NCBI GenBank assembly: GCA_964513655.1
Contig: CAZENQ010000043.1
Location: 1-27,490, forward strand
Reading direction: 5' to 3'
Length of the DNA stretch: 27,490 nucleotides
Source of the DNA: G020350405 sp964513655
GTDB lineage: Bacteria > Planctomycetota > Phycisphaerae > Sedimentisphaerales > Anaerobacaceae
The position numbers and the translations under genes were made by a program. The notes beneath the pieces were generated by a model. It was not told the origin of the DNA and did no database searches. It saw only the letters and a list, made by a program, of their open reading frames with translations. Shown piece after piece: positions 16,160 through 24,032 of the stretch (positions are counted from its first letter, which is position 1; each line of letters begins with the position of its first letter).

Positions 16160-17352
16160 AAACAGTTTCAAACAACAACCTAACAAAAACTCTGTGCGTC
16201 ATCATGGCTTCACTTCTTTCAGGTCAAGTGGCCTTTGCTTATCCTCCGGACCCCGATAACGCGGCTTTGCTTTATTATCAGGCCTTTATTGTCTATCCAA
16301 AGCCTGATGATGCTATCCATGATATGCTGCCCAAAGTAGCCAGAGGTGAACTTGAACCAGATGCAAAAGTCACCGAATATGTGGAAGGCTGCCGTGACGC
16401 AATCGGGCTTGCTCTGGCGGCCTCTGACATACCCAATTGCAATTGGGGCGTAAAATACTCCGATGGAATCCGGCTAAACATGTCGCATCTCGCCCAGACC
16501 CGCCACATGGTACACCTCATTCTTGCGGACGCAAGGACCCTCGCTGACAACGGTGCTTTTGAAGCGGCGCTGGACCGCTGTATCAGTCTGCGGAAAATAG
16601 CTGGGCACATAGGCGACCAGACACCCATTTCCCTGCTGGTCGCTTGGGCAATTTGTAAGAGGGCAAACGAATGTGTTCGCGATATCCTTGGTGAGATACC
16701 GGAAGATTTGAAAGTTCTAGCCTGGCTCAAGAACGAACTGGCCCTGACGGAGAACATACATCTTTCGCTCAAAAACAGCATGAAAAACGAGTGTGAAGTC
16801 TTTGCTGCGGAGATGCGAGTCGAGAGAATCCCGGAACTCGTGTCGATTATCCTACCTGAGAATAGCAACGGGTGTCCTGAAGGCGCCAAGCGCACAGAAG
16901 ATTTCCTTGCCTGGGCTGATGAGGGGTTTTTGGAGCGCAACCGAAACTACTACGAGAGCTCTATGGCGAGTGCTGCGGCTCTCTTGGATCTTCCATACCC
17001 ACAAGCATACTCCAGGCTCACTTGGATTGAACAGAATATTGTAGACGAAGCAAATGAAAATCCGGATGCAACTTTAGCTGCTGCCTTGGCGCCTGCATTT
17101 GCCAGACTTCTCAGTCTTACTACAAGAGACAAGACCTTCGACAATGCCCTGCGGGCCGCAGTTGACATCTATATTGTAAAGGCCAAAACGGCGCGGTTGC
17201 CAGACACCCTTCCGCCCTTCATGCCGAAGGATTTATTCAGCGGTAAGGATTTTGAATACGAGCAAACCGACACCGGCTTCATTCTCCGCTGCCAGGGCAG
17301 GGACTTGCGGAAAGATAAAATTCACGAGTACCAGTTCAACGTTGCAAAATAA
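16156..17352 (+). CDS. Secreted protein of unknown family in sigma module 2
   Basis: I do not recognise the family. The 398-residue protein has a signal peptide with a likely cut after AFA at residue 28, before YPPDPDNAALLYYQAF. The rest is rich in alpha-helix, with an aromatic N-terminal stretch, a HLAQTRHMVHLILADART segment and a long helical middle (DRCISLRKIAGHIGDQT), and several cysteines. No enzyme motif is visible. It overlaps the previous membrane protein gene by the four bases ATGA, and AAAGGG lies eight bases upstream of its ATG, so it is made together with the sigma/membrane protein pair. An envelope sensor or target of that sigma factor is a reasonable guess. A strong terminator follows its stop. 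Confidence 0.75.
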   Translation: MKTVSNNNLTKTLCVIMASLLSGQVAFAYPPDPDNAALLYYQAFIVYPKPDDAIHDMLPKVARGELEPDAKVTEYVEGCRDAIGLALAASDIPNCNWGVKYSDGIRLNMSHLAQTRHMVHLILADARTLADNGAFEAALDRCISLRKIAGHIGDQTPISLLVAWAICKRANECVRDILGEIPEDLKVLAWLKNELALTENIHLSLKNSMKNECEVFAAEMRVERIPELVSIILPENSNGCPEGAKRTEDFLAWADEGFLERNRNYYESSMASAAALLDLPYPQAYSRLTWIEQNIVDEANENPDATLAAALAPAFARLLSLTTRDKTFDNALRAAVDIYIVKAKTARLPDTLPPFMPKDLFSGKDFEYEQTDTGFILRCQGRDLRKDKIHEYQFNVAK

Positions 17353-17376
17353 GTATAACTATACTGCCACTCAAAT

Positions 17377-17411
17377 AAGGCCGGGCCCATTTCCCCCCGG
17401 CCTTTTCTTTT
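17377..17411 (+). terminator. Rho-independent terminator after sigma module 2
   Basis: AAGGCCGGG pairs with CCCGGCCTT around a ten-base loop, followed by TTCTTTT. It is almost identical, base for base including loop and T tract, to the terminator at 15013-15047. The convergent tilS gene ends eight bases beyond it. Confidence 0.9.
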
Positions 17412-17418
17412 GCCATTA

Positions 17419-18855
17419 TCATTCCAAGGTCGCATCGGTTATCTGAAGTCGAAGAATCCTTCGCGTCTCACCCGTGACCTTCGCCTCCTCGCTTATCCGA
17501 ATCGGCCAGACCCAGATTATCTTCTCGCTGTCGGCCGCAATCAGCAGTCTCCGCCGTATCCTCTGGGGCACTCGCTGCGCCGTCAGAAACTTGCCCACCT
17601 TCTTTTCCTGCCTCGACCCTAACGGGATAAATCGCTCGCCCGCCTGCCGATAGCGAACCACCAAGGGCATCTTTACCTTGTCCAAATCGAACCATTCAAC
17701 AAAACTTGTCTTGCCTGCCTTGAATCTGCCCTCGCTGCCTAACTCAACCTCAAATACACCGGCCTCTGCCAGATAATTGCCGAACCTCGTCTGCCCCGGA
17801 ACCTTGACGCTTATGCTCTCACTCGTTTTCTTTGTTACCTGCTCATCTTGACGAGAAAAAATCAATTTCCCGTATTCACTCCCGACCACGAATCCATCCG
17901 GCAGCTCAATTCTCCTGCCGCTCGTTTTCTGTCCTGCTAATTGCAGTATCCTTTCGAAATGTTCCTGTGTCAAATCCCGCTCTCCGCTTCCCACCGCCGC
18001 CAGAGCCCGCCGCACCAGTTCCACCTTCACTGACGGATGGTCAGCCGAAAGCTCCTGCAAATCCAGTATCACCTTTTCATCCTCGCACTCAGCCGACTTT
18101 GCCCAAACCTTCTCCGCGCAATCACACACCATACCATAAAACTTCCGCGCCGATTCAGACAGCTTATGCAACTGCTCCACGACCGAGCCGCTGCACCGTC
18201 GCTGCAGCTCAGGCATCAGCCTGTGACGGATGAAGTTTCGTCTGTAACTATAGTCTATATTCGTCCGGTCCACCCGCCACGCGGTACCCCTTTCCTCAAG
18301 ATACTCGATAATCTCAGCCCGCGTAACGCAAAGAAGCGGCCTTACAAATGTCACTCCCATCTCAAACGTCTTTTTCGGCCAGATACCCCCAAGCCCCCGA
18401 TAGCCCGTCCCGCGAGTCAGCCGCTGCAAAATGGTCTCCGCATTGTCGTCCTTTTGATGGGCGGTTGCTATCATATTGCAATTATTTGCCTTCGCGATAT
18501 CCACCAGGCCCTCAATCCGCAGCTCACGACCCGCTGTCTCGATTGACAATTTATTTTTATGTGCGTACTCGCGCACATCCACCCGCCTCGTCATCACCGG
18601 CACATTTAGCCCGGCCGCTTCTCTGACAACAAAATCCTCATCCGCATCGGCCTCCGCACCTCTTAACTGATGATTCACATGAGCGCAGACAAGCTCGCCA
18701 CCCATAACGCCCTCAGCCTTCAGCGCACAGACCGCATACAGAAGTGCCGTCGAATCCGCACCGCCGGAAACCGCCAGCAGAACCTTGTCCTCCGAACCGA
18801 AAAGACCATTCGACTCAATAAACTCCGCCACCTTGTTCTCAAATTCCGCCGGCAT
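17419..18855 (-). CDS. tilS: tRNA(Ile)-lysidine synthetase
   Basis: TilS uses ATP and lysine to turn C34 of the CAU-anticodon tRNA(Ile) into lysidine, so that it reads AUA codons and is charged with isoleucine. The 478-residue protein has the PP-loop SGGADS at 30-35 in VLLAVSGGADSTALL, the VCAHVNHQLRG strand, IATAHQKDDNAETILQRL, RGTGYRGLGG and the HR segment YSYRRNFIRHRLMPEL. A C-terminal substrate domain follows, with RYRQAGERFIPLGSRQEKKVGKFL and VWPIRISEEAKVT. Length is in the normal range. The ATG has no strong ribosome binding site, and a T-rich hairpin lies between it and the upstream lipoprotein gene. It converges with sigma module 2. Confidence 0.95.
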   Translation of the reverse strand: MPAEFENKVAEFIESNGLFGSEDKVLLAVSGGADSTALLYAVCALKAEGVMGGELVCAHVNHQLRGAEADADEDFVVREAAGLNVPVMTRRVDVREYAHKNKLSIETAGRELRIEGLVDIAKANNCNMIATAHQKDDNAETILQRLTRGTGYRGLGGIWPKKTFEMGVTFVRPLLCVTRAEIIEYLEERGTAWRVDRTNIDYSYRRNFIRHRLMPELQRRCSGSVVEQLHKLSESARKFYGMVCDCAEKVWAKSAECEDEKVILDLQELSADHPSVKVELVRRALAAVGSGERDLTQEHFERILQLAGQKTSGRRIELPDGFVVGSEYGKLIFSRQDEQVTKKTSESISVKVPGQTRFGNYLAEAGVFEVELGSEGRFKAGKTSFVEWFDLDKVKMPLVVRYRQAGERFIPLGSRQEKKVGKFLTAQRVPQRIRRRLLIAADSEKIIWVWPIRISEEAKVTGETRRILRLQITDATLE

Positions 18856-18866
18856 TTCTTACACAT

Positions 18867-18895
18867 AAAAAACAGGCCTGACATTCAGCCAGGCC
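18867..18895 (-). terminator. Terminator-like hairpin between the TPR lipoprotein gene and tilS
   Basis: Read on the minus strand, GGGCCTG and CAGGCC form a six-base stem with a nine-base loop and are followed by a run of six T. It lies about 45 bases after the lipoprotein gene stop and 12 bases before tilS, so it could end one message or attenuate read-through into tilS. Confidence 0.6.
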
Positions 18896-18939
18896 CGAAA
18901 CTCTGTCGCAAAAAACTCTACCATGAACTTTTATCGATG

Positions 18940-19734
18940 CTACTCGCCGCCTTCGTCGCCCTTGGTAAACTCCGCGATTCGCATCTCCGCGAATTCCCTG
19001 TAACTTGGCCACAGCCCTTCCTTCTTGATGGCCTGCTGATAAAGCTTCATCGCCTCTGTCCTGCGGTGCAGTCGCCTGTCCAAAATATAGGCCGCCTTAT
19101 AAAGTGCAGGATAGGCCGATGCGGGGTCCCACTGGTCGGCCCTTTGATAGTACAGGGCCGCTATCGTGTAGTCCTGGAAATGTTCGTAGATACCCGCAGC
19201 CCTGTATGCCGCGTCATCAATCTTGTCGCTGGTAGGATACGCTGTTATAAGTTCATTGTATTTATCAAGGGCCTGCCGCAGCTGGTCCTCATTGACAACA
19301 AGTACCAGCGCTCTGGCCTTGTTTTCAAGTGCCAGCGCCTCTTCATAGAGATAGTCGGCTGCGCGGACCGCGTCGGTCGCCCTCAAATCCGGCCCGGCAA
19401 GGCTCGCCTCAACAATGTAGTTGTATTGCGGCATCTTATCAAGTGCCCCCAGCTCCTTCTTCGCCCACTCAACCTTCATGCTGTTGCCTTCCTTCGTGTA
19501 GTACTCAATCAGCGCCTCAAGCCCCTGACGATACGCCTGCCGGTTGACTGCCACCTGTTCGACGATATCGGTCTCATGGGCCCCGGCAACCTCAATCGCC
19601 TCAACATTGCCCGCAGCCGTCTTCGTGCGAACCATCATAAGCTTGGAACTGCTCTTGTCGACTTTATTGCTATTGCACGCAACCAGAACGTTCATCAAAA
19701 CTATAAGTAATGCGGTCAGAATTGTCCTTGCCAT
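18940..19734 (-). CDS. TPR-like lipoprotein
   Basis: The 264-residue product begins with a lipoprotein signal peptide, MARTILTALLIVLMN followed by the lipobox LVAC at 17-20, so C20 is the likely lipidated residue. The mature part is helical with tetratricopeptide-like pairs, for example ALDKYNELITAYPTSDKIDDAAYRAAGIYEH and AALYYQRADQWDPASAYPALYKAAYI, and resembles BamD/YbgF-type envelope scaffold proteins in a general way. Such proteins bind partner proteins in the periplasm; the partner is not known here. The ATG has a strong AAAGGAGG five bases upstream. It is the gene before tilS on the minus strand, separated from it by a terminator-like hairpin. Confidence 0.8.
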   Translation of the reverse strand: MARTILTALLIVLMNVLVACNSNKVDKSSSKLMMVRTKTAAGNVEAIEVAGAHETDIVEQVAVNRQAYRQGLEALIEYYTKEGNSMKVEWAKKELGALDKMPQYNYIVEASLAGPDLRATDAVRAADYLYEEALALENKARALVLVVNEDQLRQALDKYNELITAYPTSDKIDDAAYRAAGIYEHFQDYTIAALYYQRADQWDPASAYPALYKAAYILDRRLHRRTEAMKLYQQAIKKEGLWPSYREFAEMRIAEFTKGDEGGE

Positions 19735-19904
19735 AATGGCCTCCTTTCAACCTCGAACCCAACCTTTTTTGCCAAATCTGCAACTGGGCGGCTCCAGCCG
19801 CCCGGCCATAAAATTTCGCCCTCAAAACAAAAATTTACAACGCGTCTAAATAGAACCAATTTCCATCGGCCCGTCAAGAACAAAGACTGAAAAAATATTC
19901 AGCC

Positions 19905-19942
19905 CGTCGGGCCCGACGCCCACAGCCGATTCATACGGCTGT
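19905..19942. other. Palindrome plus hairpin between the cyclotransferase and TPR genes
   Basis: CGTCGGGCCCGACG (19905-19918) is a perfect 14-base palindrome. Directly next to it ACAGCCG and CGGCTGT (19922-19942) form a seven-base stem with a seven-base loop. On the minus strand the palindrome is followed by GGCTGAATATTTTTTC, so the pair may be a terminator for the cyclotransferase gene, about 70 bases after its stop. Confidence 0.5.
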
Positions 19943-20013
19943 TTAGGCCCGCTTTACAAGCTCAGCCTCGCCCTGCCCGAACAAATCAAGTCCCTTCCTT
20001 GCCATCGGATTCG

Positions 20014-20808
20014 CTACTTCGGTAATACAGGTTCAATCTCAAAGACTTTAGGCCACAGCTTTCCGGTCACGAACAGCCGGCCGTTCGCCGCGTCGTACGC
20101 AATGCCGTTCAGTACATCAACTAATTGACCACGCGAGTAAAGACCCAAAAGCCCCGCCAGGTCTATCCATCCGGTCACCCTGCCCGTCTTCGGGTCAATC
20201 CTTGCGATGCGGTCTGTCCGCCAGACATTGGCATAGATTTGACCCTGAACATATTCCAGTTCATTAAGTCCGGTCACGGGACCGTCACTGTCCGTAACTT
20301 CAATCCTGCCGGTCTGCTCGAACGTTTCAGGATTCAAAAAGTACAACGTTGATGTGCCGTCACTCCTGATTAAACTTTTTCCGTCGTGCGTAATGCCCCA
20401 GCCTTCGGTTGGATAATTAAATTGTCCCACTAACTCGAAACTTTCTTTATCGTAAACCAGTCCCACACTGGCTCGCAGCGTTAACTGAATAATTTTATTG
20501 CCGTAAATCGTAATACCTTCACCGAAATACTCATCCGAGACCTTGCGTCCCTTCACGATTTTGCCCGTTTCCAGCTCTACCTTCCGCAGCGTCGAGCGCC
20601 CTACAAGCCCCGTCCCCTCGTACAAAAAACCGTCTTCAAAAACCAGACCCTGCGTGAACGCGCGTTTGTCATGAGGATACGCATTTACCACTTTATAGCC
20701 GTATACCGGGACCACCTTGCCGGCCTTGAAATTTAAGTAGAATAGTACTGCAATTACTCCCAGTGCTGCAAACGCCACCGCAAAATGTATCCTCAAAGAA
20801 CGCCTCAT
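20014..20808 (-). CDS. Glutamine cyclotransferase (glutaminyl-peptide cyclotransferase)
   Basis: This family cyclises N-terminal glutamine of peptides to pyroglutamate, releasing ammonia. The 264-residue protein has the signatures of the five-bladed beta-propeller type, the form also found in plants such as papaya: AFTQGLVFEDGFLYEGTG, GRSTLRKVELETGKI, GEGITIYGNKIIQLT, YPTEGWGITHDG, RSDGTSTLYFLNPETF, GLNELEYVQGQIYANVW and a C-terminal GIAYDAANGRLFVTGKLWPKVFEI. Residues 8-26 form one hydrophobic helix without an obvious cut site, so it is likely exported or anchored to the inner membrane. Its start lies just outside an intergenic stretch shared with a DUF4097-like remnant on the other strand. 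No strong ribosome binding site was seen before the ATG. Confidence 0.9.
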   Translation of the reverse strand: MRRSLRIHFAVAFAALGVIAVLFYLNFKAGKVVPVYGYKVVNAYPHDKRAFTQGLVFEDGFLYEGTGLVGRSTLRKVELETGKIVKGRKVSDEYFGEGITIYGNKIIQLTLRASVGLVYDKESFELVGQFNYPTEGWGITHDGKSLIRSDGTSTLYFLNPETFEQTGRIEVTDSDGPVTGLNELEYVQGQIYANVWRTDRIARIDPKTGRVTGWIDLAGLLGLYSRGQLVDVLNGIAYDAANGRLFVTGKLWPKVFEIEPVLPK

Positions 20809-20899
20809 AAAAACACCTTACTAAATAGATTAATCAGCTTCGCCTGTTACCACTCAATCTGCTCTTCCCGGCAGTCACGCAAGCTGGCCTATTTTAACC

Positions 20900-21133
20900 G
20901 CCCAAAACCTCAGCACAAGTCCCTCATTACCTTTCAACGGCAGCGTGGATTTTACCGCCCCGCCCAACCTCTCTGCAAAAGTCCGGATCTCTACACACAA
21001 CGGCTCAATAAACACCGACCTGCCCATTACCGTAACGGGCAAAATTACCAGAAACAAACTCACCGGCTCAATCGGCGCAGGCCAGGGAAAACTACACCTC
21101 GAAACACACAACGGCTCTATAAATCTACGATAA
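20900..21133 (+). pseudogene. Remnant of a DUF4097-type beta-strand repeat gene, C-terminal part only
   Basis: An open frame from 20834 to the stop at 21131-21133 has no ATG and no usable ribosome binding site. From about 20930 it reads FNGSVDFTAPPNLSAKVRIS, then THNGSINTDLPITVTGKI, LTGSIGAGQGKLHLE and THNGSINLR, ending in a stop. The repeated NGSI turns and the final GKLHLETHNGSINLR look like the C-terminal end of DUF4097 (adhesin-like right-handed beta) proteins. Those proteins are several hundred residues long, so what remains is about the last 65-70 residues with the body and promoter deleted. A short functional fragment cannot be excluded, but the lack of a start makes decay more likely. 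Confidence 0.6.
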
Positions 21134-21321
21134 ACCCTGAACCAACTAGCCTTTATACCAGCTCAAAGTGCCGAATTTGCCTCGGTAGGCCCAATTCACA
21201 AATCGCCCTTAACCCTTTCAGAAAAATTGCAAAAAATATTGTTTTTCTCTGATATTTATGGTACCATCAATCTATTATTATTTGAAAAGAAAACGCCCAA
21301 ACATTACTAAGGAGCGAGAAA

Positions 21322-23640
21322 ATGCGGAAAACAACCGTTTTAAGTCTCGTCCTCCTGCTGGCTGCATCATCTTTGGCGCCGGCAGAAACGCGTCTTGTCC
21401 CGGACGACTATCCCAACATTCAGGCGGCCATCTCGGAGGCTAATGATGGTGACATTATTATTGTCGCCCCCAACACCTATAAAGGGGATGGCAACCGTGA
21501 TATCGACTTTCTCGGCAAGGCCATTACCGTACGCAGCACAGACCCTAATGACCCTGACATCGTCGCCTCGACGGTCATCGACTGCAACGGCACACAGGCC
21601 CACCCATATCGCGGATTCCTCTTTCGCAATTCCGAGGGACCGAACTCGGTCCTCGCTGGCCTGACGATAATCAACGGCTACAGCTGGGAATTGACAATCG
21701 CAGGAGTTGACTTCCTTGAGGGCGATGCCATATTCAGCTACGAAGCCAGCCCCACAATCAAAAACTGCATCATCAGCAACAGCTTACTCGGCGGCGCAGT
21801 CCTTTTCTATTCCGGCAGCCCGACCATCGCCAACTGCACTATCAGCAATAACGCCGGCGGCGCAATCTACGCAAACGAGGGTGCCGTACTCGTCATTATC
21901 AACTGCCTCATAGAAGGCAATTCAGCCGAAACCAGCGGCGGTGCCCTCTATTGTGGCGAATTCACCAGCTCGGTGATTACATCATCCAACGTGACTGGCA
22001 ATTCAACCAATGCTCAAGGGGCCGGCATATACTGTGCTCCGGACGCTAACATGATAATTGCTGACTGTACCATAGCCGGCTGCACCGCCAACGGTGATGG
22101 CGGAGGGATATATTGCGCTGAAGGCAGCAACGTCTTGGTGACTAACTGCACAATCGTAGATAACGCAACGGCCGAAAACGGCGGCGGTATCTACTTTGGC
22201 CAGGCCGCACCCTTCGTCGCAAATTCCACTATCACCGGCAATACCGCCGACAACCAGGGCGGCGGAATCTACTGTGCTGCCGGCATAATCATCGACAATT
22301 CGCTCGTTGCCGGCAATTCGAGCGATACCGGAGGCGGAATCTATTCCCACGATGGTATAAACCTCATCGAAAACTGCACCTTCGCCGCCAATAAAGCCGT
22401 CGGCGCAGGTGGCGGACTCTTCTGCTATTTCCCGTCCGGTTATTCCTGGCCCTACGACGACTTACCGCCGGAGTTTGAAGGCCAGCCTTGGGGACGCGAG
22501 CCTCCCCCACCGCCGCCTGGCCCGCCGTCCTACTCGAACATCCTAAACTCTATCTTCTGGGACAATGCCGCCCAGTCCGGCCCGCAAATCGCCGCAGAAT
22601 CAGCTTACACGCCTGCCCCGCCTACCTGGCCGCCTTTGCCTTCGCCGGACCCGCCGGTTTGGTACCCGGACTGGCCGGACTGGATGGATAGATTTAGAAA
22701 TCCAACCGGCCTGCCCGACAAACAGGCGCACCTAATCGTCACCGACTGGCCCTCCAGAACGCGTCCTTCCCTGCCGGACTGGCCCGAATGGCCTTTCCCT
22801 GTCCCGCCGGACTTCCCCTGGCCCCCGAACTTACCTTGGCCGCCCACCACGCCGCAGCCACCGGAGTTCCCGCCGCTGCCAAGCCCACCACCGCGTCCGC
22901 CCCATCCGCGCGTTATGAAAATTACATACAGCGACATCGCCGGTGGTAAGGACAATGTCTATACTGACTCCCAGTGGAACCTCACCTGGGGCGCCGGCAA
23001 CGCCGATACCGACCCCTGCTTTGTCGACCCCGGCTGCTGGACCGATGCGAACGACCCGTGCATCATCGTCGAGCCAAACGACCCCAACGCGATTTGGATC
23101 GAAGGTGACTATCATCTGCTCGCCACCTCACCCTGTATCGACACGGGCGACCCCAACTATGTACCCGGACCCAATGAAACAGACCTCGCCGGCCGCCCTC
23201 GCGTCCTCGACGGAAACGAAGATGGCATTGCCGCAGTCGATATGGGCGCCTATGAATTTCTGCCCGCTATTGAAGCTGCTGTCGAAATTCGCCCCCCAAC
23301 ATTGAATCTGGCGAGCAGGGGTAAATGGGTCATGTGCTACATTTGGCTGCCCGAAGATTACAACGTCGCCGACATAGAACCCAACAGCGTTCTCCTTGAG
23401 GAGGAGATTAAAGCGGACCGCGTATGGTTTGACGCAGAATTTGCAATTGCAAAGTTCAGCCGCCCGGCCCTTCAGGATATGCTCGTCGATTTAGAGACAC
23501 CGACCAGGGCCGAACTGATAGTCTCCGGCCGGCTCAACGACGGCACAAGATTCGAGGGCATAGATACAGTCAGAGTAATAAATAGGGCCCGCTCAAAGAA
23601 GCTTCGCTCAGTCAAGCTCAAGCCGCGCGGCAAACCCTGA
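21322..23640 (+). CDS. Secreted right-handed parallel beta-helix protein with Pro/Trp-rich insert
   Basis: The 772-residue protein has a signal peptide cut near APA-ETR (residue 21). It continues with VPDDYPNIQAAISEANDGDIIIVAPNTY, the usual opening of the NosD/pectate lyase-like fold, and then a beta-helix of about ten coils at 130-370 marked by repeated GGGIYC and NCTI steps. Two inserts break a canonical coil: 369-403 (with PPPPPPGPP) and 429-530, rich in Pro and Trp. After it come the standard closing segments ITYSDIAGG, NADTDPCFVDPGCW, SPCIDTGDPNYV and DMGAYEF, and a C-terminal beta domain at 657-772 (EIRPPTLNLASRGKWVMCYIWLPE). The start has AAGGAG seven bases upstream. It is probably a surface or extracellular protein binding carbohydrate or partner proteins; no catalytic site can be assigned. 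Confidence 0.88.
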   Translation: MRKTTVLSLVLLLAASSLAPAETRLVPDDYPNIQAAISEANDGDIIIVAPNTYKGDGNRDIDFLGKAITVRSTDPNDPDIVASTVIDCNGTQAHPYRGFLFRNSEGPNSVLAGLTIINGYSWELTIAGVDFLEGDAIFSYEASPTIKNCIISNSLLGGAVLFYSGSPTIANCTISNNAGGAIYANEGAVLVIINCLIEGNSAETSGGALYCGEFTSSVITSSNVTGNSTNAQGAGIYCAPDANMIIADCTIAGCTANGDGGGIYCAEGSNVLVTNCTIVDNATAENGGGIYFGQAAPFVANSTITGNTADNQGGGIYCAAGIIIDNSLVAGNSSDTGGGIYSHDGINLIENCTFAANKAVGAGGGLFCYFPSGYSWPYDDLPPEFEGQPWGREPPPPPPGPPSYSNILNSIFWDNAAQSGPQIAAESAYTPAPPTWPPLPSPDPPVWYPDWPDWMDRFRNPTGLPDKQAHLIVTDWPSRTRPSLPDWPEWPFPVPPDFPWPPNLPWPPTTPQPPEFPPLPSPPPRPPHPRVMKITYSDIAGGKDNVYTDSQWNLTWGAGNADTDPCFVDPGCWTDANDPCIIVEPNDPNAIWIEGDYHLLATSPCIDTGDPNYVPGPNETDLAGRPRVLDGNEDGIAAVDMGAYEFLPAIEAAVEIRPPTLNLASRGKWVMCYIWLPEDYNVADIEPNSVLLEEEIKADRVWFDAEFAIAKFSRPALQDMLVDLETPTRAELIVSGRLNDGTRFEGIDTVRVINRARSKKLRSVKLKPRGKP

Positions 23641-23754
23641 CCTCTTCCTCCGCGCCTGTCCCAGCGCAGCGCAGACCCCGTGAGATGGCGTCAGCCTATC
23701 TCTCTGGGGCCCCCTGATCCCTCACCCCCAATCTCACCTGCCCTGCCGTAGGCA

Positions 23755-23789
23755 CCCCCTTGCCTAGAGTCCCTTGGACTCTAAGGGGG
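23755..23789. repeat. Two-part inverted repeat
   Basis: An outer stem CCCCCTT / AAGGGGG (7 bases) encloses a four-base bulge and an inner stem AGAGTCC / GGACTCT (7 bases) with a CTT loop. It is 115 bases beyond the beta-helix stop. It lacks a T tract on either strand, so it is not a standard terminator and may be a REP-like element. Confidence 0.7.
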
Positions 23790-23844
23790 CCGCCCTCCAC
23801 GCTATCCGCCTATCCGCTGATTTTCCCCTTTTTCCCCTTGCCTG

Positions 23845-23867
23845 CCCTCGAATGTCTTAGTCGAGGG
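23845..23867. repeat. Inverted repeat with seven-base stem
   Basis: CCCTCGA and TCGAGGG pair perfectly around a nine-base loop in the spacer before the ClpP-like gene. Function unknown. Confidence 0.65.
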
Positions 23868-23884
23868 TCGTCTTTATATTTCTC

Positions 23885-23905
23885 AATTCATAATTCCCAA
23901 TTCCG
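23885..23905. repeat. Three tandem seven-base units
   Basis: AATTCAT, AATTCCC and AATTCCG follow each other directly. Only the AATTC core is shared, so this is a degenerate short repeat. Confidence 0.5.
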
Positions 23906-24032
23906 CTTTAGCGGCTTCTCGTCATCGTTACTACCAACTACTACACCAGCCCCATTAGACCTCCATCACCTCCTTCTCTTTCTTTGTCCCATTCCCCCGC
24001 TACGCCTCCCGCTTTTTATCCGCTTCGCCCAT

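Larger units (their letters stand above)
23641..24032. other. Pyrimidine-rich spacer without a gene
   Basis: The 392 bases between the beta-helix gene and the convergent ClpP-like gene contain no believable coding frame. The plus strand is strongly C/T-rich throughout. It holds two stable hairpins (23755-23789 and 23845-23867), a short three-unit AATTC repeat (23885-23905) and a small CCGCT-TT-AGCGG hairpin at 23903-23914. Confidence 0.7.

Noticed and set aside
18670..19710. Plus-strand open frame of 346 codons across the tilS start and the TPR lipoprotein gene
   Set aside because: It lies antisense to two well-supported genes, crosses their intergenic hairpin, and its product is basic and without any domain pattern.
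23641..24032. Possible CRISPR or insertion-sequence end from repeated hairpins
   Set aside because: The repeats differ from one another, there is no regular spacing, no cas or transposase gene and no target-site duplication.
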